Shown in pieces: positions 26,139-37,411 of a stretch of 64,000 nucleotides of DNA. Under the pieces are notes generated by a model, which saw nothing but the letters and a program-made list of their open reading frames with translations, searched no databases and was not told the origin of the DNA. The position numbers and the translations under genes were made by a program. Each line of letters begins with the position of its first letter. The first letter of the stretch is position 1. Source of the stretch: Sipunculus nudus. Its lineage: Eukaryota; Annelida; Sipuncula; Golfingiida; Sipunculidae. The stretch is taken from contig CM049315.1 of NCBI GenBank assembly GCA_026874595.1, positions 76,707,901 to 76,771,900 of the forward strand, in the 5' to 3' direction.

Positions 26139-26445
26139 GTGGACCTTGACTGGAACCAAGAACTCGGACTTGGACTCTGGTGGCCTGGACTCGGACTTGG
26201 ACTCGGGTGGCCTGGACTCGGACTTTTGCTCGGGTGGCTAGTACTCGGGTTACATGGACTCGGACTTGGACTCGGGTGGCCTGGACTCGGACTTGGACTC
26301 GGGTGGCCTGGACTCGGACTTGGACTCGGACGGCCTGGATTCAGATTTGGACTCGGTTGGCTTGGAATCAGACTTGGACTCGGTTGGCCTGGACTCGGAC
26401 TTGGACTCGGACGGCCTGGAATTTGACTTGCACTCGGACTCGGAT
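26139..26445 (+). repeat. 27-bp minisatellite
   Basis: About 11 copies of a unit such as GGACTCGGACTTGGACTCGG plus GTGGCCT are arranged head to tail. Because 27 is a multiple of three and the unit lacks stops, open frames exist in several phases on both strands (Ser-Pro-rich, Gly-Leu-rich, Asp-Ser-rich and Trp-Thr-rich). There is no reason to prefer any of them as a gene. Confidence 0.9.
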
Positions 26446-26574
26446 TGTATTGGTCTGTACATGCATGTATATACATACATTCGTTCCTACATTTGGATCG
26501 AACGCCAGTATGAGAAATAATGAGCGCGGGTGGCGCTTTATGGCAGATAACGTAGCGTGACTCGTTAACAATGT

Positions 26575-26700
26575 TATGAAGTCTCCTCCCGGAGGGCATG
26601 ATGTGCCAATGGTTGGTATCTGTGGAATCGAACCCATGCAGTTTGTACAGGTCGGTTTGCTTGGTACGTTGTCAGAAGACCAGAGGCTGGTCCCTGAGAT
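26575..26700 (-). mobile_element. possible tRNA-derived SINE head
   Basis: On the minus strand GGGTTCGATTCCACAG contains a perfect B box of the polymerase III internal promoter (GGTTCGANTCC). A weaker A-box-like TGGTCTTCTGACAACG lies about 45 bases upstream. A folded tRNA is not evident, so this is more likely a SINE or a decayed tRNA. Confidence 0.35.
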
Positions 26701-26792
26701 AATTTCCGGTCTTCCACGCTTGACTTGATTCCTTAAGTCCCTGACGAGGGGGATGACGGGTAATGTCGGGTGATCAATAATGTCCAGGTCAG

Positions 26793-26808
26793 ACAGTAGG
26801 TGGCGGTG
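26793..26808 (+). promoter_or_regulatory. strong CTCF-like motif
   Basis: ACAGTAGGTGGCGGTG matches 15 of 16 positions of CCASYAGRKGGCRSTR. Confidence 0.5.
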
Positions 26809-28383
26809 ATCGATGGCATGACAATGGTTTGTCAGATCGAACAAACAGGCGCCACAGTATTTATCTTAGCATCCAAGCCTCGGGCCATGTACCACAGGTC
26901 TGTGTGAACTGAAATGGCATCCGGCGCTTCATCCAGGATGTATCTCTTCATTACGACACCGGGTGGGATAACTATTGGACTTGTTCAATAAGACGCCCCT
27001 AATCTCGCAAGGTGTGCTCTCCTGTACTGATTTCACTAGCCTATAATACCGGGTCATTATTTTACACTTGAAGACCAGTTTAATTTTATCCCAAATACGA
27101 CAGTTGGCTCTTTAATACAGTGAAGACTATAGCTAAACATTTTAATATTAATTTTAACACCACACAACAAGACACCAACAGAAGGTGAACATTTTGCAGC
27201 ACACTGCACAGGCCACATAGGAATAACATACCTAAAGATGATTTGTATATAAATAGGCAACAGATAAGACGACTGTTTATTTCTAATTTAACACATATTT
27301 TATAAATGAAATGAATAGTGTTCGTTGAAGGTATATCGGAAAAACCGAGCAATGTGTAATGTTTGACTATATGAGTCTGGAAAAGATATAACAAAATACA
27401 TATATATGTATACATTATACATATCAAAATACATCCGTTCTTGTCTTTGGTATTAAATATGTCTTTCTGGCAACTTTACCACGTTCTTACCTTATTATTT
27501 TAATTAAATATTATCCCCTAAAGATCCTTGTTAGCCCGCCGTGATCTAAACATAAACTTTATGAAATTGTTGTGAGCGGTCAATTCATTTATTAATAATT
27601 AAAAAAGAATATATTAAATAATCATGAACCTCATTAAGGGGCCCTACTTGTTTCAATGAATAGTAAAGAATGCATATCATAATTACGAAATCATGCATTT
27701 AAAGGCATTTTATCAGACCAAAGGAAACTCATAACGCTCCTGCCGTATCTGGCCTTACGAACTAAACCCATATTTAAATTAGTCTATCACATTACGCAAA
27801 TGAGTTCTCCGCATTTTCAAGCATTTTACTGGTCCTTACTACGTTATCTGCATATTCTGAATTGTATGTGCTCTTCTTGCCGGCTATTAAAACTACGTAT
27901 GAGCTTGCACAAAAGAAAACAGGACTTCCGCATTTTTCAGACAATTTTACTTGGCTGCCATTGAGTCCTTATGATAAAAATATTATTATACAAGCTTGCA
28001 GATGAAAAAATAAATAAATAAAGCAGCATCCCCCCCCCTTAATATGCCTCCGTAATTTAATGTCTAAGCCAGATAGAACATAAAAAATTGTTCAATTGTT
28101 AACAAAATTTTTACCAATGTTTCGTGAAGGTTTACTATGGTTCATCTAGAAGGTACCTATACGAAACACAATCCAATTTTTCAAAACAAGGGATGCATGT
28201 TGAAACTTATCGCACGGAACAAATTAAGCAATAGCACAACCCATTTAATTAATTCAGATGGGCCGGTCCAGACCAGGGGTAGGCGGTCCCGTATTTTGTG
28301 TTGCCGGGCCGGTCCAGTCTAGCTCAAAAGTGTGGACAGGACCAGTCGAAGTCAAACCTTGGAATGTGAAACGATTTAAATGT
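26809..28383. other. unannotated sequence
   Basis: No gene recognised. The open frames at 27057-27427 are AT-rich and lack family motifs. Confidence 0.5.
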
Positions 28384-28426
28384 ATGTGGCGGGCTTGCTT
28401 TCATTAGAATTCAGATTCTAGTTTTT
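28384..28426 (+). mobile_element. family A right-end fragment
   Basis: TGTGGCGGGCTTGC, TTAGAATTCAGATTCTAG and TTTTT correspond to the right terminus of family A. The rest of the element is absent. Confidence 0.55.
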
Positions 28427-29095
28427 CACCGAAAATAAATCGTTCCTGCTACATACTACAATACATTTTAAGAGCCCTTGTAGAAAACAGGAAAACAAAA
28501 ATAACACTGTGAAATTAGTAGACACGCATATTTAATTAAAGTCCATAATTCTGATACAATTTATCATAGACTGAAGATCTATACAAATTATCTACTCGAT
28601 AAAATAAACTGGGAAATCTATGAGCTCATATTCCAAAATCAGCAGATGCATTAAAAGATGTAGGCTGAAGTGACGACACATTTTATGGAAACGAAATTGA
28701 TTTGCTGAAGAGACAAGATGTTTGTCTTTCAAAGTACAGTTCATATGAGGATTAGTTTTTAAGATAACCACATATTTTGCTGAACATCACTACATATATC
28801 AATATACTGTCACCATTTCTGTAAAAAGTATTGTAAATTAAAATTTTACGTCAGAAAAAGAAGTAAAGAATGAGCAAGATGACGTCATCAATGTGCCATC
28901 GTCCCGTACAAGTACTCCGTCTCTACATTTCAATCAATTTTTCTTTCATGTGCTGAAAATTGATGTCTTTGATCTTATGTGGTGATTCTAGTCCAAGGTA
29001 CTTGGACGATGTGCTAGGTACAAGAATGGATGTCTTTATCGAGGAGCTGTCAGAGATATCATTTCAAGGTACCTGGACCCAAGGTGTGTGTGTGT

Positions 29096-29097
<2 letters not shown>
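28427..29097. other. unannotated sequence
   Basis: No gene recognised. Confidence 0.5.

Positions 29098-29144
<47 letters not shown>
29098..29144 (+). repeat. (GA)n microsatellite
   Basis: About 47 bases of GA, followed by a short GACA-type tail. Confidence 0.96.
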
Positions 29145-29147
<3 letters not shown>

Positions 29148-29581
29148 TAGACAGACAGGCAGACAGAGAGAGCGGTGACGCATTTAGTTGGAGAAAAGAA
29201 GCGAGTAGAGACAAACATGCTGAACTTTAATATATTTATGCCTATAATAATCTACATATACAAATGTTGTTAAGTTAGCACACATGATCCACGAAATGAC
29301 GTAAGGACTTGACATCTACATTGGCTGATTTTATTTACAATATCATATCACTCCTGGCAGCTTATTGAATTGAAAGACTTCTGTAAGGTTACGTTATAAA
29401 ATTGATCTATAATCCGAAAATAAGTAGCGAGCGGGCAATTATTTTTATTTTTATTTTAACTAGTCGAGAAAAAATACTTTGTCATCTGGTAGGAAGCCCA
29501 TCTATATCTAGGAGTGGGAAAAATGAAGCATACAAAGTTTAACCCACTTTACATGTTTTTATATCAGTATATTTTTGCATT

Positions 29582-29583
<2 letters not shown>
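29145..29583. other. unannotated sequence
   Basis: No gene recognised. Confidence 0.5.

Positions 29584-29627
<44 letters not shown>
29584..29627 (+). repeat. (TA)n microsatellite
   Basis: About 44 bases of TA, directly left of the tRNA-like segment. Confidence 0.96.
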
Positions 29628-29631
<4 letters not shown>

Positions 29632-29779
29632 ACGGGGTGACATAAAAGCGGACCGAACTGTCTCGTTAGTGAAGTTTGCTTTTCTAGCGAAGCGGTTGGA
29701 ACGCCGGACATGTGCGCCACCGACATGGGTTCGAATCCCGAAACGGCCCAGTATTTTCCCCTGAATAATTTGTCTTCGT

Positions 29780-29783
<4 letters not shown>
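29628..29783 (+). mobile_element. tRNA-derived SINE-like segment between two AT tracts
   Basis: TAGCGAAGCGGTTGG at 29685-29699 fits the A box and GGTTCGAATCC at 29728-29738 is a perfect B box, with the correct order and near-tRNA spacing of 43 bases. The acceptor ends do not pair (GCTTTTC against the sequence after the T arm), so it is not a functional tRNA gene. (TA)n tracts flank both sides. Confidence 0.6.

Positions 29784-29830
<47 letters not shown>
29784..29830 (+). repeat. (TA)n microsatellite
   Basis: About 47 bases of TA, right of the tRNA-like segment. Confidence 0.96.
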
Positions 29831-29831
<1 letters not shown>

Positions 29832-30289
29832 CTCTCCATGAAGGGATTTAAGGTCACAGCATCAGTGAGCAACAACAATAACAATACAACCAATGAACTA
29901 CTTCACATCATTCAGCCCATCTAAACAGGGTATATGTTAACGTGCAGTTAACCCTATTTGTGTCGTTTTAATTCTGGATTTGTTCAGTTGTAAAGTTTTA
30001 ATCTTAAGTTAAATTCTCAAGAATCACTTTGATCTAATCACTTCATAAATAATTAATTATTATATATCACTCATATACAAGGCTTTACACCATATACTTG
30101 GTTCTTGTATAATTTTCATACATTCTGTTATGTTATGTTTTGTCATATTTTCATTGAAATCATAATTATTCAACTTTGATGACCCCGGCCCCTTGTCCGT
30201 CTTCTGGAGAACATATTCTCAAAACTTTTTGTTGTCCTAAAATTTCCTTAAAAATAAAGGATGAAGTGGGGGTCCGGACCCCCCCCCCC
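29831..30289. other. unannotated sequence
   Basis: No gene recognised. A C-tract of about 14 bases lies at about 30279-30292 at the edge of family B. Confidence 0.45.
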
Positions 30290-30442
30290 CCCATTCAATC
30301 AACCTCTTTTAAAGGGTTTCTGACCAATATTTGCGGACTAGACCGCCCCTTTTCCGTAGCTAAGGACCTTTTTTTTAGCTTTTATCATTAGTCCTCCTAG
30401 GTCGGCCCCCTTCTTTTCCTAAATCCTGGATCCACTCCTGAT
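30290..30442 (+). repeat. family B repeat, copy 2
   Basis: TTTCTGACCAATATTTGCGG, CCCCTTTTCCG, TTAGTCCTCC and CTAAATCCTGGATCCACTCCTG follow the same order as in the copy at 955-1075. Confidence 0.65.
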
Positions 30443-31228
30443 ATCCAGCATTCGTTAATGAATGTTAAACACTGGCTTTGTAAAATTAATTTTAAAAATG
30501 CCGAAACACGTTGTTATACATATATACATGCAATACATGTAATGGCCAATATATATGATTTAATTTAAACCTTGGCAATATTTAAATTTTGCTTTATTGA
30601 AATGTCTTGTGAACGACATATATGAAAGGAAATTGAACTGTTTCAGCGGTTGGGACACCAGGATTAAAGGCGGCGCTGAATCTATTGTATAAAATAAAGG
30701 AAAACAAAAAAAAAACGAGTAAAATACAGTCATGGTGGCAAAGCTTAAGAGTAAGCGCGACCTGCTTGCACTGCAAAAGTCTCCTACACCCAACCTTTCC
30801 ATCTGAGGGTGACGACACAACAACGAGAAGTTACCCGAGTCAACCATACCCGTGAAACCTATGACATTGATTACAGCAAATGTGCATATATCGGAAACAA
30901 TATCAAGACATTGGGGTGAAAGCCGTTCTCTAAGGAATACTAACCACGCCACCGACAAACAACACGGCCCGAGAGGTCTTAACTCCCCACCTCTCAAAAC
31001 CCTTAGCCATTATCCGGAGACGTGTCCGAGCGTCACCTCACGTGACACGCAGACGATTTACACAGAATGTCTACTTCCGTGCTGTCACACTTACAAAATT
31101 TTAATAATATAAGGGACTTGGCAATACTGGAAAATGTAATAAGGTATTCATAGCTGACAGTTCAATTGTTTGAATAAAGCATCAAGCGGATGTTGTAAGA
31201 TACAACGCCAAACAACATTCCTCAATAT
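30443..31228. other. unannotated sequence
   Basis: A 145-codon minus-strand frame (30560-30997) is open but lacks recognisable motifs, so no gene is called. Confidence 0.45.
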
Positions 31229-31277
31229 GAGAGAGAGGGAGAGAGAGAGAGGGAGGAGAGGGAAAAAGAGAGAGAGA
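31229..31277 (+). repeat. imperfect (GA)n
   Basis: GA-rich sequence with GGG and AAA interruptions. Confidence 0.85.
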
Positions 31278-31443
31278 CGTTCCTCAGTGAGACGGGTTAT
31301 ACACTGTAGTCGTTCCCGATCGCCTTTGTTTTAACTGCTGCTTTGTATAGCGTGATTTTCTGGGTTCCACCACCAGGGCGGGTACATGGCAAAGACGTGT
31401 TGTCAGACAAATTAGAGCGTGGTATCGTATTTTGCATCCAATT

Positions 31444-31445
<2 letters not shown>

Positions 31446-31531
<86 letters not shown>

Positions 31532-31565
31532 GGAGAGAGAAAGCAAGACAGACAGACAGACAGAA
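31446..31565 (+). repeat. (GA)n followed by (GACA)n
   Basis: About 95 bases of GA with a few variants, then AGACAGACAGACAGA. Frames across it are artefacts. Confidence 0.96.
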
Positions 31566-32687
31566 ATAAAGACATTACATATAAGCAGCTTACACATGCA
31601 GAAGCAGGTACGTCCTGATGTGACCTACTTCTGTTCTTGACCACCATCATAACCTTATGTGAAGTGCAAATTAGCTCATCATTTACCAGTTTGATCAGTT
31701 AGTGTACACGGGGTGTTTAAACAATCAAAATGGTTATGTTTACCCACTAAGGCAACAATATCGAGATATGTTGTCATTTTATCTTTTGTAATTTGTTAAT
31801 AAGTAAAATTTTAAAAACTCCCATTTATGCCTAGTACGCAATTAGCAGAAATTCCGGAAAAAAGAATGGTTAAACGCAAATTTTTACGACGTTTTGTAAT
31901 TCGCACCAGGACATGCATACAAACACGCACATTCTTTTGTCCTTTTCCGGCGTTCATTTGTTATTGAGTACAAAAGTGTCTTGTTATGGAGGAGCTGATA
32001 TGGAGTCCCTGATGTGGTATATTTTTTCATTGATTCTGGCTGATGTGAAGAGATTGGCTGAAATAATACTTGGACATACCTGCATCACTAACATTGTATC
32101 ACCGTTTTTTCTATATAGTTTGTAAGTGCAAAGCTACGTGGTACAATCGTTAAGTTGGGCAGCATTTGTGTTCGAACAAGCATTTGGAAATGGTGCATCC
32201 ATTATGTGCAATACAATCTCTTCATGTATTTCACCTGTACGGAGGTATACCATAAAAGATTAAATACGATTTTTTGGACTCTCGTAATTAATTTTAACCC
32301 CTCCACTTCCGGCGTAATACTAAACAACAGAAGGTACGTCGCAAAAGGCTAAAAGTACGTCAAATCAGGTGTATTTACGACGTTGAAGGATTCACAGACA
32401 CCCACATACGCACGTACTTAACTTTATATAACTCCTGTAATGAATCGTGATCCATTGAGTGTTCGTTCTGGTAATATTAATCCTGGGAATATTTGTCTAG
32501 ACAACGCTGGTCACTTGACATTCTTATCCTTTGATACAATTACGTTTTGCGGTCGAATGTTTCCTTCACAGCCTTGTGCTTGTATCAGAAGTCAGAGAAA
32601 GCCACTGGGTCAAATTAATCAGCAAACAGAGGAATTTTATTATAATGTGAACAGACCTATAAGAATTAACCATAGCTACAGAAAGAC
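31566..32687. other. unannotated sequence
   Basis: No gene recognised. Open frames of 65-83 codons lack motifs. Confidence 0.5.
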
Positions 32688-33172
32688 TTAGGGACAGTCC
32701 ATGTTTGTCAACATTTACGGGGTAGAATAAAGAGTTCTACTTTTTTAAACCCCCTCCCCCTCCAAAGTAGAACATTAAAATGTTGATATGACGCCATGTA
32801 AAAGAAACGACAAAACACAGGTAACACAGGATAAGTAAATTGAATGAATTGAAGGTCTACATCAATATCAGAAGTCTACAACAATATCTGACATTACTGA
32901 CAGATCAAACTCTGTACAGGTTGTGTTTTAAAATTGTTATGACATATTAATATAGAATAAGCTTTGTATTAGGCAGGTAGTTTCAAAGTATGGAACATGC
33001 CAGATGGTCATCTGAGAATAAAATATTCCTAAATTTTCAGCTCTGCAAAATGTCAACATTTTACCCCAACCAAAGTAGAAGACAGCCTTCAAGCCCCCCG
33101 CCCCCCGCCACCCCCTGTAGAACTCTGCTCTATTCCGTAAATGTTGACAAAAATAGACGGTCCCTTAGCAAT
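32688..33172. mobile_element. inverted pair of related palindromic repeats
   Basis: CTTAGGGACAGTCC..TTTGTCAACATTTACGG..GAGTTCTAC at 32688-32741 is repeated in reverse complement at 33117-33172 (GTAGAACTC..CCGTAAATGTTGACAAA..GGTCCCTTAG). Each arm also carries an internal CAACATTT/AAATGTTG inverted pair with a C-rich centre. This looks like a foldback element or two MITE copies in opposite orientation. Confidence 0.6.
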
Positions 33173-34242
33173 TTTCTAACATTAAATTTTGTTGTCAAAG
33201 ATTTAGAATTCGGCAGCATGAAAAACTCCTAAAAAGATGCAAGAATTTACGGACTTTTATTATTTTTCGAAAAAATGTGTCAGGTCAAAAGCAGACTTTA
33301 GAATTTGTATCCGTACTTTAATAAATACTCCTAAAATAAATTAATGTTGTGGTTTGGTTGAGGAAAAGGCTTTTTATTCTACTAAAGATAGATATACAAA
33401 TAATCGATTAAAATATGATGAAAATTCCTTGAATTGTTGTTTTATTATTTTTTCCCTATTTTTCTTCATCAATGATTTTTAACATCCTGAGTACCAGATG
33501 GAAGCTGAGATGTAGAGAAGTGCGTAATCCGTGCACGCGTCTCGCCTTGGTGGCGCGCGGTTGTTACCTAGTAACCATACTACATTTGCTTTCAAGCACT
33601 CCATCACGCAGCCCTATACCGGAGACATTTCAACAAGTCGCCAAGAGCAACTGAATGAATACATGTTTCGTCCTGAAGAGCTGATTCGCTGTTAGATTAA
33701 TGTACATAGGACCTACTTGAGTTAAAGCTATAGTTATTAACACGGCAATTTTTCCAAGAGATTAACAGCTGCTATAGTTATTATTTGATTCTCTGGTTTA
33801 TTAAACATTCCATTTTGTGTCAAGAGGGCCTTTAATATTGTGGCGAGATTGCCCGGACGCCACTGTCTTGGTTTTAATCGGCAGTAAAAGATGAAACTAT
33901 CATAAGAAATGGCGTTTCCATGGAAAATTATTTACACAGAAATTATATAGCAGACCCCCGGCATGTTATATTTTCATGAGTCATGTGTAGAGAACCACAT
34001 GACATGTTAAGAAAAAAAAGGTCTGCAAGCAATGACGGTTATAACATATAACGTATGTATTGAAGTTAAAAACAGGTGGATATTATATCTCTTGATGGAA
34101 TACATTTACAGTTTCTGCTGGTGTATTCGATAACCTACAATATGTTGTCCTTACAAAACAATTTTTAAATGCATGTAGGCTAAAGTCTTGAAATATATGT
34201 TTATTAAAGGTCCTTATAGTAGAGCATACACAAAGCGGGTTA

Positions 34243-34246
<4 letters not shown>
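33173..34246. other. unannotated AT-rich sequence
   Basis: No gene recognised. Confidence 0.5.

Positions 34247-34302
<56 letters not shown>
34247..34302 (+). repeat. (TA)n microsatellite
   Basis: About 56 bases of TA. Confidence 0.96.
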
Positions 34303-34305
<3 letters not shown>

Positions 34306-34390
34306 TAAAACCTTGCCTAACGACCATCTCAGTTAGCGACCACCTAAAAAAACAAGACCAGTTGTTCAAGGTCCCGATTCTGTTTCTGAG
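34303..34390 (+). mobile_element. pogo-like element fragment
   Basis: Immediately after a TA, CAGTAAAACCTTGCCTAACG followed by ACCACCT resembles the left terminus of the element at 7945. No matching right end was found. Confidence 0.5.
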
Positions 34391-35532
34391 AATCAACAGA
34401 AAAAAAAGATACAGGAATATTAGCCTCATGAATTTTTTAATTTGCTTATAAACTAAAGGTTTTTTTTTTACTGAAATGAGTCGAGGAAAATTTAGACAGT
34501 TATAACATTTTTGTGTATAACAAAATATTTAATTCAGATAAAATAACAAATGTGGAGTATACATGACATAATATAATATCAATGGTATCCTGTTATTATT
34601 TTTTAACGACGGGCTGTATTTAATTTAAGGATCAAACCTTTAATCCCCAGAATGTATTTAAGATAAATAATCGAGCAACACCTTTTCATCATTGTGATAT
34701 AAATATTTTTGTATCGATATAGTACCATTGTACACATAAACGTATAGTATTCCTGGATATTTTATACAGAATAATTCTTGTCTAATCACTCTTTACCCAT
34801 TTCTTGTTTTGTGAACGCAGCACTAGGATTACTATTGAGAACTTCGCATGACGAAATAATTTATTTGTGACGAAGTAAAATTTTAAATAAGTTTATTAGG
34901 CTATTGTATAATGTTGAACAAAAAAAAACACGAACCAATCTTGATCCGGGGGTTAAAGACAACGCTAATCAGTAACATTATGCAAATATTTTTCTGTTTC
35001 TTGACTTTAAAGGTTTATTCACATTTCAATAACATATTCCAATCACGTATTTTGGCTTTTTTTAACGCATTTGTTTATTTTGACTAAATACAAAATATTT
35101 CAAGCGAAAGTATCCCGACACATGGACGTATTATCTCCAGTTCACCTGTTCACACGTTGCTATGGTTCTGTGTGTGAATAAACACATTCCATGTGTGTCT
35201 GTTAACCATTACAAGACCAGAGGTCCGATTTTGAGAATACGTAATAGCTCCCAAACAAGGAAAATGAATATGAAAATGAAACAGAAGATACACCGGATGG
35301 AAGCTTAAAAAAACTTGATTGATGTAGCCGCGCGGTTCGGCCATCAGGTGGCATGCGCGCAAGGTTTTTGTTTATAGTACTGATTGCGCCCGGTTCAATC
35401 ATTGTTGCCTTTTTTGCACAGGGGTAAACAAACGGTTTTATGGTAGGTACCATAATATTTAAAGGAGGATACGCTATGTTTCATACATGTATATTTAATA
35501 TACCTGGTATGTGAGTATTTTTATTATTTTTG
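34391..35532. other. unannotated sequence
   Basis: No gene recognised. A weak tRNA-like pair lies near 35323-35420 (TAGCCGCGCGGTTCGG as A box, GGTTCAATC as B box), too degenerate to call. Confidence 0.4.
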
Positions 35533-35945
35533 AAGGGAAGTTGGACCTCGAGCCGGTCATAGCAAATAGCCGAAGCTATGTCCGCACCAACTCCCTCTAC
35601 CAAAAGTTTGCCAGTTCGAGTCGGTAATGAAAGTTCCGGGCTTAAAGCCGAGTTCACAGTTGATACAAATTACGCCCGTGCAGTGAGAAAGGTGGAGGAA
35701 GCCGTAGAACCCGGAGAGAACCACCGACCTTGGACGGGTCACTACAACCCACTCTCATGGCAACACCTGGGATCAGAATAACTGATCGAGAGGTCGTGAG
35801 TTCAAATCCCGGTCAGACCCCCACCATGCCAAGACGCTTAGGCAAGGTACAAACCGCAAGTGTGCCTCTGTCCACCTAGCAGTAGAAATAGATACCAGTA
35901 AATACTGGGAAGGTAACCTGCGATGGGCCATTGTCACATCCAGGA
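35533..35945. mobile_element. SINE composite
   Basis: GAGTTCAAATCCCGG (35798-35812) is a B-box-like sequence with TGGCAACACCTGG (35758-35770) as a possible A box. Downstream lies TGTCCACCTAGCAGTAGAAA, then a segment with TACTGGGAAGGTAACCTGCG. This resembles, from memory, the conserved central region of molluscan or vertebrate V-type SINEs. The left part, read on the minus strand, has TTCTCTCCGGGTTCTACGGC, also a common SINE motif. Frames across it are not genes. Confidence 0.6.
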
Positions 35946-35953
35946 GGAGTTTA

Positions 35954-36337
35954 AAGCTGTGTTTCAATATCCGTAAATCTCGTACATCTCGTACGCAAAA
36001 AAATTGCTGTTTCCACGTGTACGTTTTAACGTGCTCCGCATGCGTATCCGAAAAAAACCGGACCGCATCGAAACGGATCGGTGAGCGATTTATCCGTTTT
36101 GCGGATGACAAAAAAGCCTACATTTCCTAAAAGCGACCCTGCGCCAGGTCAACGGGTGCATTTACAGTAAAATTGTGCTTGTGTCTGTCGTCTGTGCAGT
36201 TTCAAAAGAGGCACGTGAAACGGTATCCGCAAGAAAACGTACGTACTTATGGAAACAGTTTTTGTGGACTGCGCACTATGGAGCGTACGTACGTCTTTTG
36301 CGGATACGATATTTGCGGATAGATGGAAACACAGCTT
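35954..36337. mobile_element. 384-bp TIR element (MITE)
   Basis: Left AAGCTGTGTTTC, then ATATCCGTAAAT; right ATTTGCGGATAGATGGAAAC and ACAGCTT. These form terminal inverted repeats of about 30 bp with few mismatches. GCGGAT and CGTACG motifs recur inside. It has no transposase frame. The target duplication is short and ambiguous (TTA or TA). It inserted directly beside the SINE composite. Confidence 0.75.
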
Positions 36338-37380
36338 ACCTCCAAAGTCGCTTCATGCTACCGAAACCGGGATAAGCGCCAGCCTGATGAGCCATTAGGC
36401 TCGGGCGTAAAAGCCCAACAGACTTTACCTTTTAACAAATAGATATTATTTACAAAATAATCAAATATTTTATCAAAAGATAGTAGAACCCCGCTAACAA
36501 CTTTTTGAAAGTCCTCATGCCCATCAGTCACCCGTCCACTTGTCATTATTACGGGCTCCTTAGGACTAGAGGTACAATACAGGTATCAAATTCATGGGGC
36601 AGTGAGTTAAATGCTCAGCAGAGGAGCAGTGAAATTTTGCAAGGTCCTTCTCCGCCTTTGATTGTATCTCTGCAGGATTTATGGGAAGGTTGTGCCTCAC
36701 AGCTGTGTATCACTCACAGATGAGTGCATCTTTTGGGAATTCCTCAGTGTTCTGACCCGGGAATGGGGAATAGTACACACTAAGGACCCGCAGATGCGGT
36801 GGACACCGGACGTGGGTGACACCGGGATGTAAATAGATTGACAGGAAGCAAGTGCAACCGCCCTGTCATGTAGTCCCATACCGAACATGGGACTATGTAG
36901 TAGGTCACTCCAATGTTAAGATAAGAAAGCATAAAAATACTTGTCAACACTAGATGTACAATTTCTTTAATCACGTGAGATAAATATTTGGTATTACTGA
37001 GGATCAAGTGTTATTGTTTGATAGTGGAAATTTTAAATCAAATAAATCCGATCTTGCATATTCGATTTTTTTCTTCTTTATTGGAATTCTACATCAAACG
37101 GTAACCGAATTTCAATAAGTAAATTTCCCCAAAAGTCACGATAGTTTAACCTCTTTATTTTTGTGCACAAGAGTCAACTGACTTCGAGATTAAAAGCCAA
37201 ACAAACAAGAAAGTGTGTAAATTTTACAAAGTTCCTTCTTACATATATTGAGTTATAATTTGTATGAAACAAAAAACAATATATATGTTAAATGTCATGT
37301 ACAAAATAAGACAAAACTGATATAAACATTCAAACAACAGAGGACAGCTTGACAATACGTCTTTTACCGTGTACTGTCGT
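36338..37380. other. unannotated sequence
   Basis: No gene recognised. Confidence 0.5.
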
Positions 37381-37389
37381 CTGTGAGGG

Positions 37390-37411
37390 ACTTCCGGTGG
37401 CGCCCATCTTG
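37390..37411 (+). promoter_or_regulatory. ETS-like and YY1-like motif pair
   Basis: ACTTCCGG (37390-37397) and CCATCTTG (37404-37411) are spaced six bases apart, a pair frequent in housekeeping promoters. No transcript is evident. Confidence 0.25.

Noticed and set aside
26063-26599. 178-residue Ser-Pro-rich protein on the minus strand
   Set aside because: The frame is produced by a stop-free 27-bp minisatellite, and other phases and the opposite strand are equally open.
29678-29750. Functional tRNA gene
   Set aside because: A and B boxes are good but the acceptor stem does not pair and the T stem is only partly paired.
30560-30997. 145-codon minus-strand frame with hydrophobic stretches
   Set aside because: No family signature, and the hydrophobic run comes from a T-rich tract.
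35578-35781. 67-codon frame with protein-like composition
   Set aside because: It lies inside the SINE composite, and the opposite strand carries a common SINE motif.
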